Positions 54,657-64,000 of a DNA stretch of 64,000 nucleotides are shown here, in pieces. This stretch comes from Taxillus chinensis. Lineage: Eukaryota > Streptophyta > Magnoliopsida > Santalales > Loranthaceae. The notes beneath the pieces are model-generated. The model was given only the letters and a program-made list of their open reading frames with translations. It did no database searches and had not been told where the DNA came from. Location of the stretch: positions 29,089,543 through 29,153,542 of the forward strand of contig CM042092.1 of assembly GCA_023512835.1 (NCBI GenBank), in the 5' to 3' direction. Each line of letters starts with the position of its first letter. Position 1 is the stretch's first letter. A program made the position numbers and the translations under genes.

Positions 54657-55249
54657 GATGAGGAGACTCCTTGTTCTAGGGTTAGGGGTTTTTCGGCCAT
54701 TGCGGCCGTCGTGGAGAGAGAGAGAGGCTAGAGAGAGGGAAAGGGGGAGAAGCGCCGGTTGCTGCCTGGAGCATCTTGCGTGGGGAGGACGGCATCTAAC
54801 GCGGGAGCAAGGGGGATCTTCTTTAAGGTAGGGGTTCGTTTTCTTATACCTAATCCGGGGTTAGGCCCTGGTGAATTACCCGTTGGATATTGTCCTTGTT
54901 ATCATACTATTTATATGTAAATTCATATTGGTGTGATCTCCTATATGAATGTTGGCCTTCAATGGCGTTGTTTGGATATATGTATATATGCCTGCAAGTG
55001 TTTGACATAATGCCGTGAGGCGTGCATGTTATGTGTTTGAGGTAATGCCTGTGAGGGTGCATGTTATGTGTTTGAGGTAATGCCGTGAGGCCACGCACGT
55101 CCGGGTGTTAGATTATGTCCGTGTGGCGGGTGTATGAGCTTGTGGATATATGCATGCTAAGTGTTCGATGTTATTCTGTGTGACTAAGCATACTAAGTGT
55201 TTGATGTTATGCCTGTATGGCCATGTGTCGCGTGTTTGCTTGTACACCC

Positions 55250-55395
55250 GGTGGCTGGAAGCCCGGGACTGTTTTGTGGAACCCGGTGGTGTGGAAGCCC
55301 GGGTGGGTGGCCGTGGAAGCCCGGGACTGTTTTGTGGGACCCGGTGGTTGGAAGCCCGGGACCGTTCTTGAAACCCGGTGGCCGTGGAAGCCCAG
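55250..55395. repeat. GC-rich tandem repeat in the solo LTR
   Basis: Irregular copies combining gaagcccgggactgtt and gtggaacccggtgg. It is the complement of the same kind of unit as at 20634-20776, with fewer regular copies. Confidence 0.82.
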
Positions 55396-56041
55396 GAGTG
55401 TTTATTACTAGCCCATGTATGATTGTGTTTCGTTATAGCTTGTAACTATATCTGGTGGAATAATTGTATCACGACACGGCACTTGTACACAAGGCATGTA
55501 GATATTAGGTGCATGGGATGGGTTGGGGAGACATGATCCCACTGAGCTGTGGTTGCTCACCCCTCCTACCATGTTGTTTTCTTTACGGGAACCTACGGGC
55601 TTAGGTGGGACCCCAAGGTGGAAGACCTTATTTATTTTATTGTTTATGTTATTTTATTATGGGGAGATGTAACCCCAATGGGGATGGATTGAAAAGAAGA
55701 CTTTGTATTAAAGACTGATTTGGTTTGTGGACTGCTTGATGGACTTTATTTTTCTTGAATGTGTTGTGAATGTTTAAAATGTTCAGTTCTTGGTTTGTAT
55801 CCTAACCCCTTTGCCCTCCGTGTGGGTAAAAAGGGGAGTCACGTACCGGTTTCCTCGGGTTGGAAATCCGGGGCGTGACACTTCCAGACGAAGAACAGGC
55901 CAAAAACGACGATGAACACCCTGGGCGAACTGCAGGGTCGCAGCTTCGTAGTCAGCAGCTATGGAGTCAGTAGCTGTGGAGTCAGCAGCTTCGTAGTCAG
56001 CAACTATGGAGTCAGCAGCTGTGGAGTCAGCAGCTTCGTAG

Positions 56042-56235
56042 TCCGGATCAGTAATCCGGAGGAGTTAGTCCGGATCAGTAGTCTGGAGTAGTTAGTCCAG
56101 ATCAGTAGTCCGGAGGAGTTAGTCCGGATCAGTAGTCCGAAGGAGTTAGTCCGGATCAGTAGTTCGGAGTAGTTAGTCCGGATCAGTAGTCCGGAGGAGT
56201 TAGTCCGGATCAGTAGTCCGGAGGAGTATTCCGGA
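56042..56235. repeat. 27-bp tandem repeat, about seven copies
   Basis: Units combining ccggatcagtagt and ccggaggagttagt, repeated about seven times, preceded (55945-56040) by short cagcagctatggagt-type repeats. The minus-strand frame at 56004-56363 (repeating LLIRTNSSG) is a translation of the repeat. Confidence 0.9.
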
Positions 56236-57527
56236 TCAGGAGCAGTAATCCGTAGCATCAAATCCGCAGTAGTGATCCGCAGCTTCAATCCGCAACAGTG
56301 TTCCGCAGCAGTGCAACTGCACTGCACTGGACATTTACATTGTAAACCATTATGCCTCTCCACATTTAAGTATTAAGTTACAATGTAAATAACGAAATAC
56401 CCCCCATTTGGATTCAAAGAAAAATACTAGAAAAATTAATTCCCACTCTTTCAAAATGTGAAAATTGGGATTTAGTGTAAAATCTCGGAAAAACCCAAAA
56501 GTTCGTAGTGGTGAATTTTTGGAAAGTGGGGTTAGACATCTCAGAAAAATCCCCAAAAATCAGATTATCTTATTTATGATATGGGAACCCAATGCCGGGA
56601 CTTTTGATTTCAAGAAAATAGCTGCTATGGGTACTTCCTTCATAAATCAAGGATTGAGGTTTTACTTGTGAAGACTGGCTATAGTTCCAAAGGAAATGTT
56701 GAGAATGACATGCCATACTAATGTTAGTATGTTGGTGTGAGGTATTGGGGCATGGACTTTGTGACTTATTTGGGTTCTCACCGTGATGCACCGATGGTGC
56801 TATGTGGTTGACGTGGCAGGCATATGCACTGATGGCAGGCCTGTGTGGCGACTGTGGCTGGGCATATTTCCCTGTGGACAGGCTAAGGCCTGAGTTGAGC
56901 CGTTGAGCTCGTGGAGCTAGGGCTAAGTGCCCTGAGTTGGGATCCCATAGAGGATCGTGGACAAGTTATCCTGTTTAGGCAGGCTGGGTCCTGATGTTTG
57001 TTTGCAGGCTGAGTCCTGATGATTGTGCACACTACATAGTGCACGAGTACACAGAGCATATAGCATAGACTTGTATGTCTACATGATGTGGAGTGTTGGG
57101 GTCACCTACTTAGCTTGTTGCTCACCCCTACTTGTTGTTTACCTTTTTCAGGTGTGACCCGAGACTAGTGGAGGACTTTCTTCCAGGAGGACATGCCCAC
57201 TACTCTGATGTAAGATATAGTACCGTATTCTATATTGTGTATTGTCTTATGTTTGTATCCCGGACATGAGTCCGTGGACAGTTATATTTGCATACTGTTT
57301 GTGATGTGATGTCTGTATGACTGTTTGACTTATTGTATGCATGATGATGTATGGGAAAGTACAGGATTACCCTTGATGTATGACTGTACATCGTTGCATA
57401 TTTGAGACAGCACCCGCGGTGTAGTCTCTATTGGTGCTAGTCACCAACCCCTTAACCTTTCGGGTGCGGGCAAGGGGAAGTCATGTTCCTAGTTCCGGGT
57501 TCCCTGGAATTTGGGGGCGTGACAAGT

Positions 57528-57539
57528 TGGTATCAGAGC
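57528..57539 (+). other. Primer-binding site, tRNA-iMet type (Tekay-type element)
   Basis: TGGTATCAGAGC, 3 nt after the LTR end. Confidence 0.9.
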
Positions 57540-58022
57540 ATGGTCTAGTGGACCTAGGTTAGTGAGGGGTAGTTAATTGATTCCATGTGACTTGGAAAAC
57601 TGTAGGGAGGGCGCCTGATCAATGCAGTCCTTACATGTATTCTAGGTTATTGTGGTGTTAGTTAGCTCATCCTAGGAGCATACATGGGGATGGGGTGCAT
57701 TGCTAGTGGTATGATTGTGTGCATATAGGGCACTAGATTGTCTTTGTGTGTGATATGATTGCATTTGGTGCCAGGATGGCACGTGGCCGTGAGAGCCAGG
57801 ACTTGATTGTGGTGTACCCTGAGGGGTGACACGATGCTATATGCATGGTTGTGGACCTACGGGTCATGTGGTGTACCCTGAGGGGTGACACGATGCTATA
57901 TGCATGGTATGGACCTACGGGTCGTGTGGTGAGAACCTACAAGTCAGTTGTGCCTTTAATGGCTGTTTATGCTAGCAGTGCTAGTATTGATTGTTTGATT
58001 GTTTGTTGTTGTGGCCAGTGTG
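57540..58022 (+). other. Leader of the Tekay-type element with acceptor-like site
   Basis: No gene. Contains a duplicated segment of about 58 bp ('gtgtaccctgaggggtgac' at about 57812 and 57870). It ends in T/G-rich sequence and GGCCAG| at 58013-58018, four bases before the gag ATG. Confidence 0.65.
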
Positions 58023-59318
58023 ATGGCACCACCGAGGAGGGTTGTCCAAGGCCAGGGTCCGGCAGAGGAGCCCACGATAGAGTCGGGGCACCAGGGGCAG
58101 CAGAGCCCGCAGCAGAAGTCATCAGCTCCCGTTGTGGGACCTGATTTGACGCTGGTGTTAATTCAATTGAAGGAGGCCATGCAGGGTATGCAGGGCTCGA
58201 TGAGGGATATGGCTAAAGAGGTGGATGAGCTGAAGAGGCAACAGCAGCCTCAGCAGCCACCACAGCCTCAGCAGTATGAGGCGAGGGTGGTGCAGGATGT
58301 GCACCAGTAGGAGGTCGTGATAGAGCCAGCACGACGAGGAGTGAATTGGGCTGCACAGTTTTTGAAACATGCACCCAGGACTTTTGAGGATGGTTCGCGG
58401 CCAGAGGTAGCCGAGGACTGGATTAGATGGACAGAGGATATCTTTGATATGATCGGGGTGCCAGATGAGGAGAGAGTGCGCGTGGTGACGCACTATCTGT
58501 TGGGTATCCCACGCAGGTGGTGGGAATCCACTAGAGCTGTCCATGGCAGTCAGATGAGCTGGAGAGAGTTTGTTGAGCGCTTCTTTGGGGAGTATTTTCC
58601 CAGCTCGTTGCAGTATGCTCGACGGAGAGAGTATTATGAGCTTGTGCAGGGTAGCATGAATGTGGGGGAGTATGTGCAGGCCTTCACAGATTTGGGGCTG
58701 TTTGCTCTGGAGGCTTGGGAAAAGGAAGGCCGGAAGACGCAGGACTTCATTCAAGGCTTGAGGCCATCTTTGAAAAGACAGCTGGAACCGATGCAATTGA
58801 CCAGCTACCGGGAGGCGGTCGACAAGGCGCTCATTATTGAGCGAGGTCAGGATCAGGCGAGAGCCCAGAGGTCGGGCGGTTCGGCAGGTTCAGGCAAGAA
58901 GAGACAGAGTGGGGAGAGCAGTGCTCCTCAGCCTGAGAGGATGCAGGTGCAGAGGGTTTCCAGCCAGGCGGTGGGACCCCGTGAGAGTTCATCCAGCAGG
59001 AGGCCAGGTACCTGTTGGAGTTGTGGTTTGACCGGGCATGTCTCGAGAGACTGCCCAAGGAAAAAGATCTCCTATTTCCGATGCGGGAAAGTAGGGCATG
59101 GAGCTAGGGAAAGTGTTACCCTTAGCTCGACCAGCAGTGTAGGCCCTCGTCTGAGAGAGCAGGGACAGAAGAGTGGGGCTCCGTCTCAAAGGTCAGTGCC
59201 GCCGGTACAGAGCACGCAGATGCGACCTGCAGTGCAGCAGCCTCAGCGGGAGGCACAGGGTCATGTTGATCAATGGGGCAAGGCCCCAATGGGCCAGGCT
59301 AGTGGAAGTGGGCCATGA
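58023..59318 (+). CDS. gag: Gag of the Tekay-type element (one internal stop)
   Basis: Start MAPPRRVVQGQGPAEEP at 58023. Residues 1-95 are low complexity with a helical segment (LKEAMQGMQGSMRDMAKEVDELKRQQQ). A TAG at 58308 interrupts (CAG to TAG would fit); the same frame resumes and holds the Gag domain (FEDGSRPEVAEDWIRWTEDIFDMIGV..RVVTHYLLGIPRRWWES..WREFVERFFGEYFPSSLQ), then a basic linker and a CCHC knuckle CWSCGLTGHVSRDC; the second knuckle-like YFRCGKVGHGAR lacks Cys residues. A TGA at 59316 (CGA to TGA would fit) ends this part. Gag assembles the particle around the RNA. Confidence 0.9.
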
Positions 59319-59363
59319 GGGAGGACGTTTGCCCTTACCAGCAGAGAGGCAGAGGTTCCACCA

Positions 59364-60920
59364 GTGGACGAGGCAGGAGCAGGACCTTCAGTGGTGAGAG
59401 GTACCATTATCATTTCTCATACTATCTGTTCAGTTTTGATTGATACTGGTGCTACCCATTCTTTTATTTCGTATGCTACGATGATTGGGTTAGAGTTAGA
59501 CCAGGAGACAGTTAGTCATTCTCTGATGGTTGCTTCACCTTTGGGTGGACTTGTGATACTTGAGAGTATCTGTCGTGCTTGTCAGGTAACACTTGGGGGT
59601 GTTAACCTGTTGTGTGATTTGTATATCATGGAGTTAGATGATTTTGATGTTATCCTGGGTATGGATTGGTTGGTCTCTGTGGAGGCCAAGATTGATTGTT
59701 TTCGACGACGTGTGACGTTCCTCACACCAGAGGGCACGCGGGGTGTCTTTGTGGGTGAGTGGACCGAGGAGGCATGCAAGTTGAGACCTTTGAGGCATGG
59801 GTGGGGTGATGTGACCCACCAGTTAGCCAGCTTGACATTGGTTGACAGGAGGAGAGAGGGGAAGGCTGTTTTTCCACCCATTGTAGATCAGTTTTCGGAT
59901 GTGTTTCCCGAGGACTTGGTCAGTTTGCCACCCGTGAGGGAGTTAGAGTTTTCGATCGAGTTGTTGCCAGGGACAACACCGATCAGGTTAGCGGCCTACA
60001 AGATGGCACCGACTGAGCTTAGAGAGCTCAAGAGGCAGATATATGATTTATTGGCACGAGGCTTTATTAGGCGAAGTAGCTCACCGTGGGGCGCTCCAGT
60101 GTTGTTCGCCAAGAAAGCGGATGGTTCACTTCGGCTGTGTATAGACTACTGGAAGCTGAACCAGGTGATTGTGAAGAACAAGTATCCATTGCCGAGGATC
60201 GATGACTTGTTCGATCAGTTTCGCGGTGCGAGATGGTTTTCCAAGACAGACTTAAGATCTGGATACCATCAGTTGAGGGTTAGGGAGGCAGATATCCCTA
60301 AGACCGCGTTCAGTTGTCGTTATGGGCACTATGAGTGGCTTGTGATGCCGTTTGGGCTCACGAATGCTCCAGCAGTGTTTATGGGATTGATGAACCAGGT
60401 ATTTGCTCCATATTTAGATATGTTCGTTGTAGTGTTCATCGACGATATTTTGGTCTATTCAGCGACCAAGAGGGAGCATGAGGAGCATTTGCAGGTTGTG
60501 TTACAGACCTTGTGGGAGCATCGGTTGTACGCGAAGTTCACGAAATGTGACTTCTGGTTGCAACAGGTGCACTTCTTGGGGCATGTGGTATCTTCGGAGG
60601 GTATTACAGTGGATCCTGAGAAGATCGAGGCGGTTATGTCGTGGAAGAGGCCCACGAATGTGTTTGAGATTCGTAGCTTCCTTGGTTTGGCAGGCTATTA
60701 TCGGAGGTTCGTGGAGGATTTTTCTAGGTTGGCATCTCCTATGACACACCTGACCAGGAAGGGAGTTCCTTTTGTTTGGTCTGATGCGTGTGAGAGTGCT
60801 TTCATGGAGTTGAAGGCACGATTGACCTCAGCACCTATCTTGATTCTTCCACAGGAGGGTGTGCCTTTCAAGGTGTATTGTGATGCTTCCAGGGTGGGAC
60901 TTGGTTGTGTGCTGATGTAG
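59364..60920 (+). CDS. pol: Protease and reverse transcriptase of the Tekay-type element
   Basis: 518 codons in frame with gag. Protease comprises about residues 5-110: [23 protein letters not shown] with DTGA at 59442-59453, then [11 protein letters not shown]. The linker [18 protein letters not shown] is followed by [50 protein letters not shown] (first Asp), [13 protein letters not shown], the active site FIDD (60435-60446), [11 protein letters not shown] and [13 protein letters not shown]. It runs into the start of RNase H ([15 protein letters not shown]) and is cut by a TAG at 60918 (CAG to TAG would fit). The catalytic residues look complete. Confidence 0.93.
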   Translation: MDEAGAGPSVVRGTIIISHTICSVLIDTGATHSFISYATMIGLELDQETVSHSLMVASPLGGLVILESICRACQVTLGGVNLLCDLYIMELDDFDVILGMDWLVSVEAKIDCFRRRVTFLTPEGTRGVFVGEWTEEACKLRPLRHGWGDVTHQLASLTLVDRRREGKAVFPPIVDQFSDVFPEDLVSLPPVRELEFSIELLPGTTPIRLAAYKMAPTELRELKRQIYDLLARGFIRRSSSPWGAPVLFAKKADGSLRLCIDYWKLNQVIVKNKYPLPRIDDLFDQFRGARWFSKTDLRSGYHQLRVREADIPKTAFSCRYGHYEWLVMPFGLTNAPAVFMGLMNQVFAPYLDMFVVVFIDDILVYSATKREHEEHLQVVLQTLWEHRLYAKFTKCDFWLQQVHFLGHVVSSEGITVDPEKIEAVMSWKRPTNVFEIRSFLGLAGYYRRFVEDFSRLASPMTHLTRKGVPFVWSDACESAFMELKARLTSAPILILPQEGVPFKVYCDASRVGLGCVLM

Positions 60921-60929
60921 ACTCAGCAG

Positions 60930-62777
60930 GTGATTGCTTATGGATCTAGGCAGTTGAGACCACATGAGCATAACTATCCCACGCATGATTTGGAGTTGGC
61001 TGCAGTGATCTTTGCTTTAAAGAGCTGGCAGCATTATCTCCTTGGGGAGAAATTTGTGGTGTATACGGACCACAAGAGCTTGCAGTATATCTTTTCTCAA
61101 CGAGACCTGAACCTTAGGCAGAGGCGGTGGGTGGAGTACCTGCAGCAGTTTGAGTTTGATATGATGTACACCCCTGGGAAGGGTAATGTGGTGGCAGATG
61201 CTCTGAGTAGGAAGAGCAGGGTCATGGTGGCCCATTGTGCCATTAAAGAATGGGAGATGATGGGTCAGTTCGAAGCGATGAGGTTGCAAATGGTGACCAG
61301 TGAGGGGCGAGGGACCCTCAGTGTTGTTGTCGCAGTCCCTGAGTTACAGCGCAGGATCATAGAGGATCAGCTGCGGGACATTGATTGTGAGGTCATCAAA
61401 GACAGGATTCAGACTAGGCAGGGATCTTCTGATTGGACTGAGGATGCTGAGCATATATTGAGGTATAGGGGTCGCCTGATAGTTCCCACTTCTCTTCAGG
61501 AGGAGGTTCTTCGGGAATTTCACCAGTCGAGGTTAGCTGTACATCCTGGTGGGACCAAGATGTACCATGCCGTGAGGAGGCAGTTTTGGTGGCTAGGCTT
61601 GAAGAAGGCCGTTGCTGATTTTGTGAGGAGGTGTTTGACCTGTCAGCAGGTCAAGGCAGAGCACCTGAGATCAGCTGGTGAGTTGCAGTCATTACCAGTG
61701 CCAGAGTGGAAATGGGACCACGTGACCATGGATTTTGTCACTGGACTTCCTCGTTCCAGGGGACACGACATGATATGGGTAGTTGTCGACCGGTTGACCA
61801 AATCGGCACATTTTATTCCGATTCGAGAGACAGACCCAGTGAGGACTTTGGGACAGAGGTATATTGATGTTATTATGCGGTTGCATGGAGTCCCATTGTC
61901 TATTGTATCTGACCGGGATGCGAGGTTCACCTCTCAGTTTTGGAGACAGTTGCAGCGAGCCTTGGGTACTAGGTTGAACCTCAGTACAGCCTTTCACCCG
62001 CAGACGGATGGTCAGTCGGAGCGGACGATTCAGACGCTCGAGGATATGTTGCGTGCCTGTGTCCTAGATTTTGGAGGTTGTTGGGAGACTCACCTTCCTT
62101 TGGTGGAGTTCTCTTACAACAACAGTTATCAGGCCACGATTGGGATGGCTCCGTATGAGGCGCTGTATGGGCGGCCTTGTAGATCACCCTTGTGTTGGGC
62201 ACATACGGGAGAGACAACAATTCTCGGTCCCGATATGGTTCGAGAGACCACAGAGATAGTGCAGCTGATTCGGCAGCGCATGTTGACAGCGCAAAGTAGG
62301 CAGAAGTCCTACGCGGACCAGAGGCGTCGACCTTTGCAGTTTGAGGTGGGGGACCGTGTATTTTTGCGGGTTTCACCACGTCGAGGGCATCGGAGGTTTG
62401 GACGTGGATCCAAACTTTCCCCTCATTTTGTGGGGCCGTTTGAGATTGTTGCCACCGTGGGCGCAGTGGCTTACCGATTAGCTTTGCCACTGGAGTTGGC
62501 GCGAGTACATGATGTGTTTCATGTGTCTCAGTTGCGACGGTATCACCCAGATCCTTCTCATGTGTTGGACTATCGCGAGATAGACTTGGCTGATGATGGT
62601 GCTGTTGTTGAGATGCCGGCAGAGATTTTGGACAAGCGGGACCAGGTCTTGCGAGGAAAGACGATCCCACTAGTTCGGGTGTTATGGCGACACCGAGGCA
62701 TGGAGGAGCAGACTTGGGAGAAAGAGAGCCAGATGCGAATTCTTCATCCTGAGCTGTTCGAGGACGATCAGTCCTGA
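60930..62777 (+). CDS. pol: RNase H, integrase and chromodomain of the Tekay-type element
   Basis: 615 codons in frame with the upstream part. RNase H: HDLELAAV (Glu), VVYTDHKSL (Asp), VADALSRK (Asp); the first Asp lies before the stop. Integrase: the HHCC domain (REFHQSRLAVHPGGTKM..CLTCQ), then core MDFVTGLPRS (Asp), IVSDRDARFTS (Asp) and DGQSERTIQTLEDML (Glu). The C-terminal domain has VGPFEIVATVGAVAYRLALP. The last about 50 residues are a chromodomain (EILDKRDQVLRGKTIPLVRVLWRHRGMEEQTWEKESQ in outline), which in chromoviruses steers insertion to heterochromatin. The ORF stops at TGA 62775-62777, the natural end, since the degenerate copy ends at the same place. Confidence 0.93.
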   Translation: MIAYGSRQLRPHEHNYPTHDLELAAVIFALKSWQHYLLGEKFVVYTDHKSLQYIFSQRDLNLRQRRWVEYLQQFEFDMMYTPGKGNVVADALSRKSRVMVAHCAIKEWEMMGQFEAMRLQMVTSEGRGTLSVVVAVPELQRRIIEDQLRDIDCEVIKDRIQTRQGSSDWTEDAEHILRYRGRLIVPTSLQEEVLREFHQSRLAVHPGGTKMYHAVRRQFWWLGLKKAVADFVRRCLTCQQVKAEHLRSAGELQSLPVPEWKWDHVTMDFVTGLPRSRGHDMIWVVVDRLTKSAHFIPIRETDPVRTLGQRYIDVIMRLHGVPLSIVSDRDARFTSQFWRQLQRALGTRLNLSTAFHPQTDGQSERTIQTLEDMLRACVLDFGGCWETHLPLVEFSYNNSYQATIGMAPYEALYGRPCRSPLCWAHTGETTILGPDMVRETTEIVQLIRQRMLTAQSRQKSYADQRRRPLQFEVGDRVFLRVSPRRGHRRFGRGSKLSPHFVGPFEIVATVGAVAYRLALPLELARVHDVFHVSQLRRYHPDPSHVLDYREIDLADDGAVVEMPAEILDKRDQVLRGKTIPLVRVLWRHRGMEEQTWEKESQMRILHPELFEDDQS

Positions 62778-62799
62778 GGTGGGGAGGATGTGAGGACCT
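62774..62799 (+). other. Second polypurine-tract-like site followed by an LTR-start look-alike
   Basis: GAGGTGGGGAGGA directly followed by TGTGAGGACC, overlapping the pol stop codon. It copies the real tract plus LTR start (63050-63074) and its TGTGAGGACC resembles the start of the other family's LTR (TGTAAGGACCC at 54154). A decayed version is present in the older copy near 16022-16055. Confidence 0.6.
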
Positions 62800-63049
62800 T
62801 CCCTGATGTATGAATTATGTTTTATGCATTTGTTTTGCATATGTTGTTTGAGATATTGTGTAGCTTGTTGATTGTTGGCATCCTGGCATCGTGTGAGCCT
62901 TTTTGGCTTGTTGTGAGTTGCATTGCACCTGTGTGGTTGGTCATCATATTGATGATCATATTTTTGTGTCTTGTTGTTGTGCGGTGCTTGAGCTTGGATT
63001 TTGCTATGTCTTTTGGGCATGTGTTTTATTTTCGAGGACGAAAAGTCCT
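62800..63049 (+). other. 3' untranslated region of the Tekay-type element
   Basis: No gene; T-rich. The block ttcgaggacgaaaagtccta just before the polypurine tract is conserved in the degenerate copy at about 16268-16286. Confidence 0.65.
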
Positions 63050-63062
63050 AAGGTGGGGAGGA
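63050..63062 (+). other. Polypurine tract of the Tekay-type element
   Basis: AAGGTGGGGAGGA immediately before TGTAAAGACTCG, identical to 16287-16299. Confidence 0.85.
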
Positions 63063-64000
63063 TGTAAAGACTCGTATTTGGGTAGTTTTGAGAGATAGTC
63101 ATTCTATGGGAATGCAACTATCTAGACGATAGTGTAGTCGTTGATGTGAGCATTTTGACTGTACTTGGGCCCGATTCCGAGTCGGGGTCCTATTTGACCC
63201 GATTGTTGACTTTTCGGGGTTTATTGGTTGACTTTGCGTTTGAGCAGTCATTTGAGTGTGATAATATCTGAACAGTGTTGTGCCCGTCATTTCGAGCGTT
63301 TTGACAGTAATTTGACTCAATTTGGAGTTCGTGACCTCGGGAGGTCAATTATTGCGTTCGGGTCAATAAAGACTCGTATTTGGGTAGTTTTGAGAGATAG
63401 TCATTCTATGGGAATACAACTATCTAGACGGTAGTGTAGTCGTTGATGTGAGCATTTTGACTGTACTTGGGCCCGATTCCGAGTCGGGGTCCCGTTTGAC
63501 CCGATTGTTGACTTTTCGGGGTTTATTGGTTGACTTTGCGTTTGAGCATATTTGAGTGTGATAATATCTGAACAGTGTTATGCCCGTCATTTCGAGCGTT
63601 TTGACAGTAATTTGACTCAATTTGGAGTTCGTGACCTCGGGAGGTCAATTATTGCATTCGGGTCAATTATTGCTAGGAGGCCAATTATTGGCAATAGTAT
63701 ATATATATAATTAAGAACTGTCTTATCTCTTTAATTGCCAATTATCGGTACGTGCGTGTTTGAACAAGAGAGAGAGAGAGAGAGAAGGTGAAGAGTGTGA
63801 AGAGCTTTCTTGGCGATTTTGGGGCGATTGGAGCTCGTGGATCGCAAATAATCTTCCAGGTAGGTGTCCTTAACTGTCTTATCTCGATCCTATCTTTGAA
63901 TATGTGATCTGTGGTTGTATGAGTGTGTATTTTATGAGGGTTGAGAAGTCAACCATGGAGGTCTAGATTTAGATCTAGATGAAGATATGATTTGTGTGTA
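63063..64000 (+). repeat. Tekay-type 3' LTR with duplicated start (incomplete at window end)
   Basis: 63063-63366 equals LTR positions 1-304. At 63367 the sequence jumps back to LTR position 3 (taaagactcg) and then runs on normally to 64000, matching 53403-54037. The first about 304 bp are thus present twice in tandem; the 5' LTR has them once. Confidence 0.9.

Larger units (their letters stand above)
54154..55880 (+). mobile_element. Solo LTR of the 49262-type Ty3 family, plus strand
   Basis: 1727 bp from TGTAAGGACCC to GGGGCGTGACA, with the target duplication CTTCC at 54149-54153 and 55881-55885. It has the same layout as 49262-50998: two palindrome repeats (54579-54638), TATATAAG at 54649-54656, donor-like AAG|GTAGGG at 54825-54833, gcctgtgagg-type stretch, a GC-rich repeat (55250-55395) and the same end. 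The internal region was lost by recombination. Confidence 0.94.
53401..57524 (+). repeat. Tekay-type 5' LTR, interrupted by a solo LTR
   Basis: Parts 53401-54153 and 55886-57524. Features: TATA-like tatatatataa at 53738-53748, an (AG)n run at 53804-53823, donor-like CAG|GTAGGT at 53895-53902, and direct repeats at 55930-56240. It ends GGGGCGTGACA. The segment 56240-57524 has no gene. Confidence 0.9.
53401..64000 (+). mobile_element. Tekay-type chromodomain Ty3 element, best-preserved copy (runs off right edge)
   Basis: 5' LTR 53401-57524 (2392 bp without a solo LTR insertion), primer site 57528-57539, gag-pol in one frame 58023-62777, polypurine tract 63050-63062, and 3' LTR from 63063 to beyond the window. 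The integrase C-terminus carries a chromodomain and the LTRs are long, as in Tekay/Del chromoviruses. The LTR starts are nearly identical (a few differences per 300 bp), so the insertion is young. The 5' LTR starts TATAAAG where the 3' LTR has TGTAAAG. Confidence 0.9.

Noticed and set aside
56004..56363. 119-codon ORF with LLIRTNSSG repeats, resembling a repeat protein
   Set aside because: It is the translation of a 27-bp tandem repeat (9 codons) within an LTR, with no start context or domain.

Overview
The window is plant nuclear DNA made almost entirely of LTR retrotransposons nested inside one another; I found no host gene, rRNA, tRNA gene or CRISPR array. Primer-binding sites matching plant tRNA-iMet, tRNA-Asp and tRNA-Arg, an Ogre/Tat-type Ty3 element with an extra upstream ORF and a second RNase H, an Athila-like element, a Ty1/copia element and Tekay-type chromodomain elements point to a flowering plant, most likely a eudicot, in a heterochromatic repeat-rich region. 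The species cannot be told.

Main nest (about 1-49.3 kb). A plus-strand Ty3 fragment (about 2060-2998 and 47164-47661) was split by a minus-strand Ty1/copia element (3004-47158, target duplication CCATC on both sides). Inside the copia gag sits a minus-strand Ogre/Tat element (8350-43647, duplication CGTAG/TGTAG, about 17.4 kb once later insertions are removed). The Ogre 3' LTR was hit twice: by a Tekay-type LTR structure (9376-18393) and by an Athila-like gag-protease-only element (19759-28598, duplication GTCTT), whose own 3' LTR carries a solo LTR (20131-21849, duplication TTATG). The left edge (1-1855) holds older LTR pieces; 47662-49261 is the start of another Tat-like LTR.

Right part (49.3-64 kb). 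A plus-strand Ty3 element (5' LTR 49262-50998, gag-protease to 53400) is interrupted by a well-preserved plus-strand Tekay chromovirus-type element (53401 to beyond the window end). Its 5' LTR contains a solo LTR (54154-55880, duplication CTTCC), its gag-pol runs in one frame (58023-62777) with three stop codons, and its 3' LTR start is partly duplicated and runs off the end.

How the parts work together. Each element encodes Gag (RNA packaging), protease, reverse transcriptase/RNase H and integrase, read as one polyprotein frame; nearly all copies are now broken by stop codons. The Ogre element has a candidate 183-nt intron between protease and reverse transcriptase. The two plus-strand Ty3 families share a promoter layout (palindrome array and/or TATA box, then a splice-donor-like site about 150-180 bp later) and a splice-acceptor-like site just before the gag start. 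Sequence left of about 18.7 kb is far more broken than sequence of the same age to its right, which suggests either poor consensus quality or unusual local decay.
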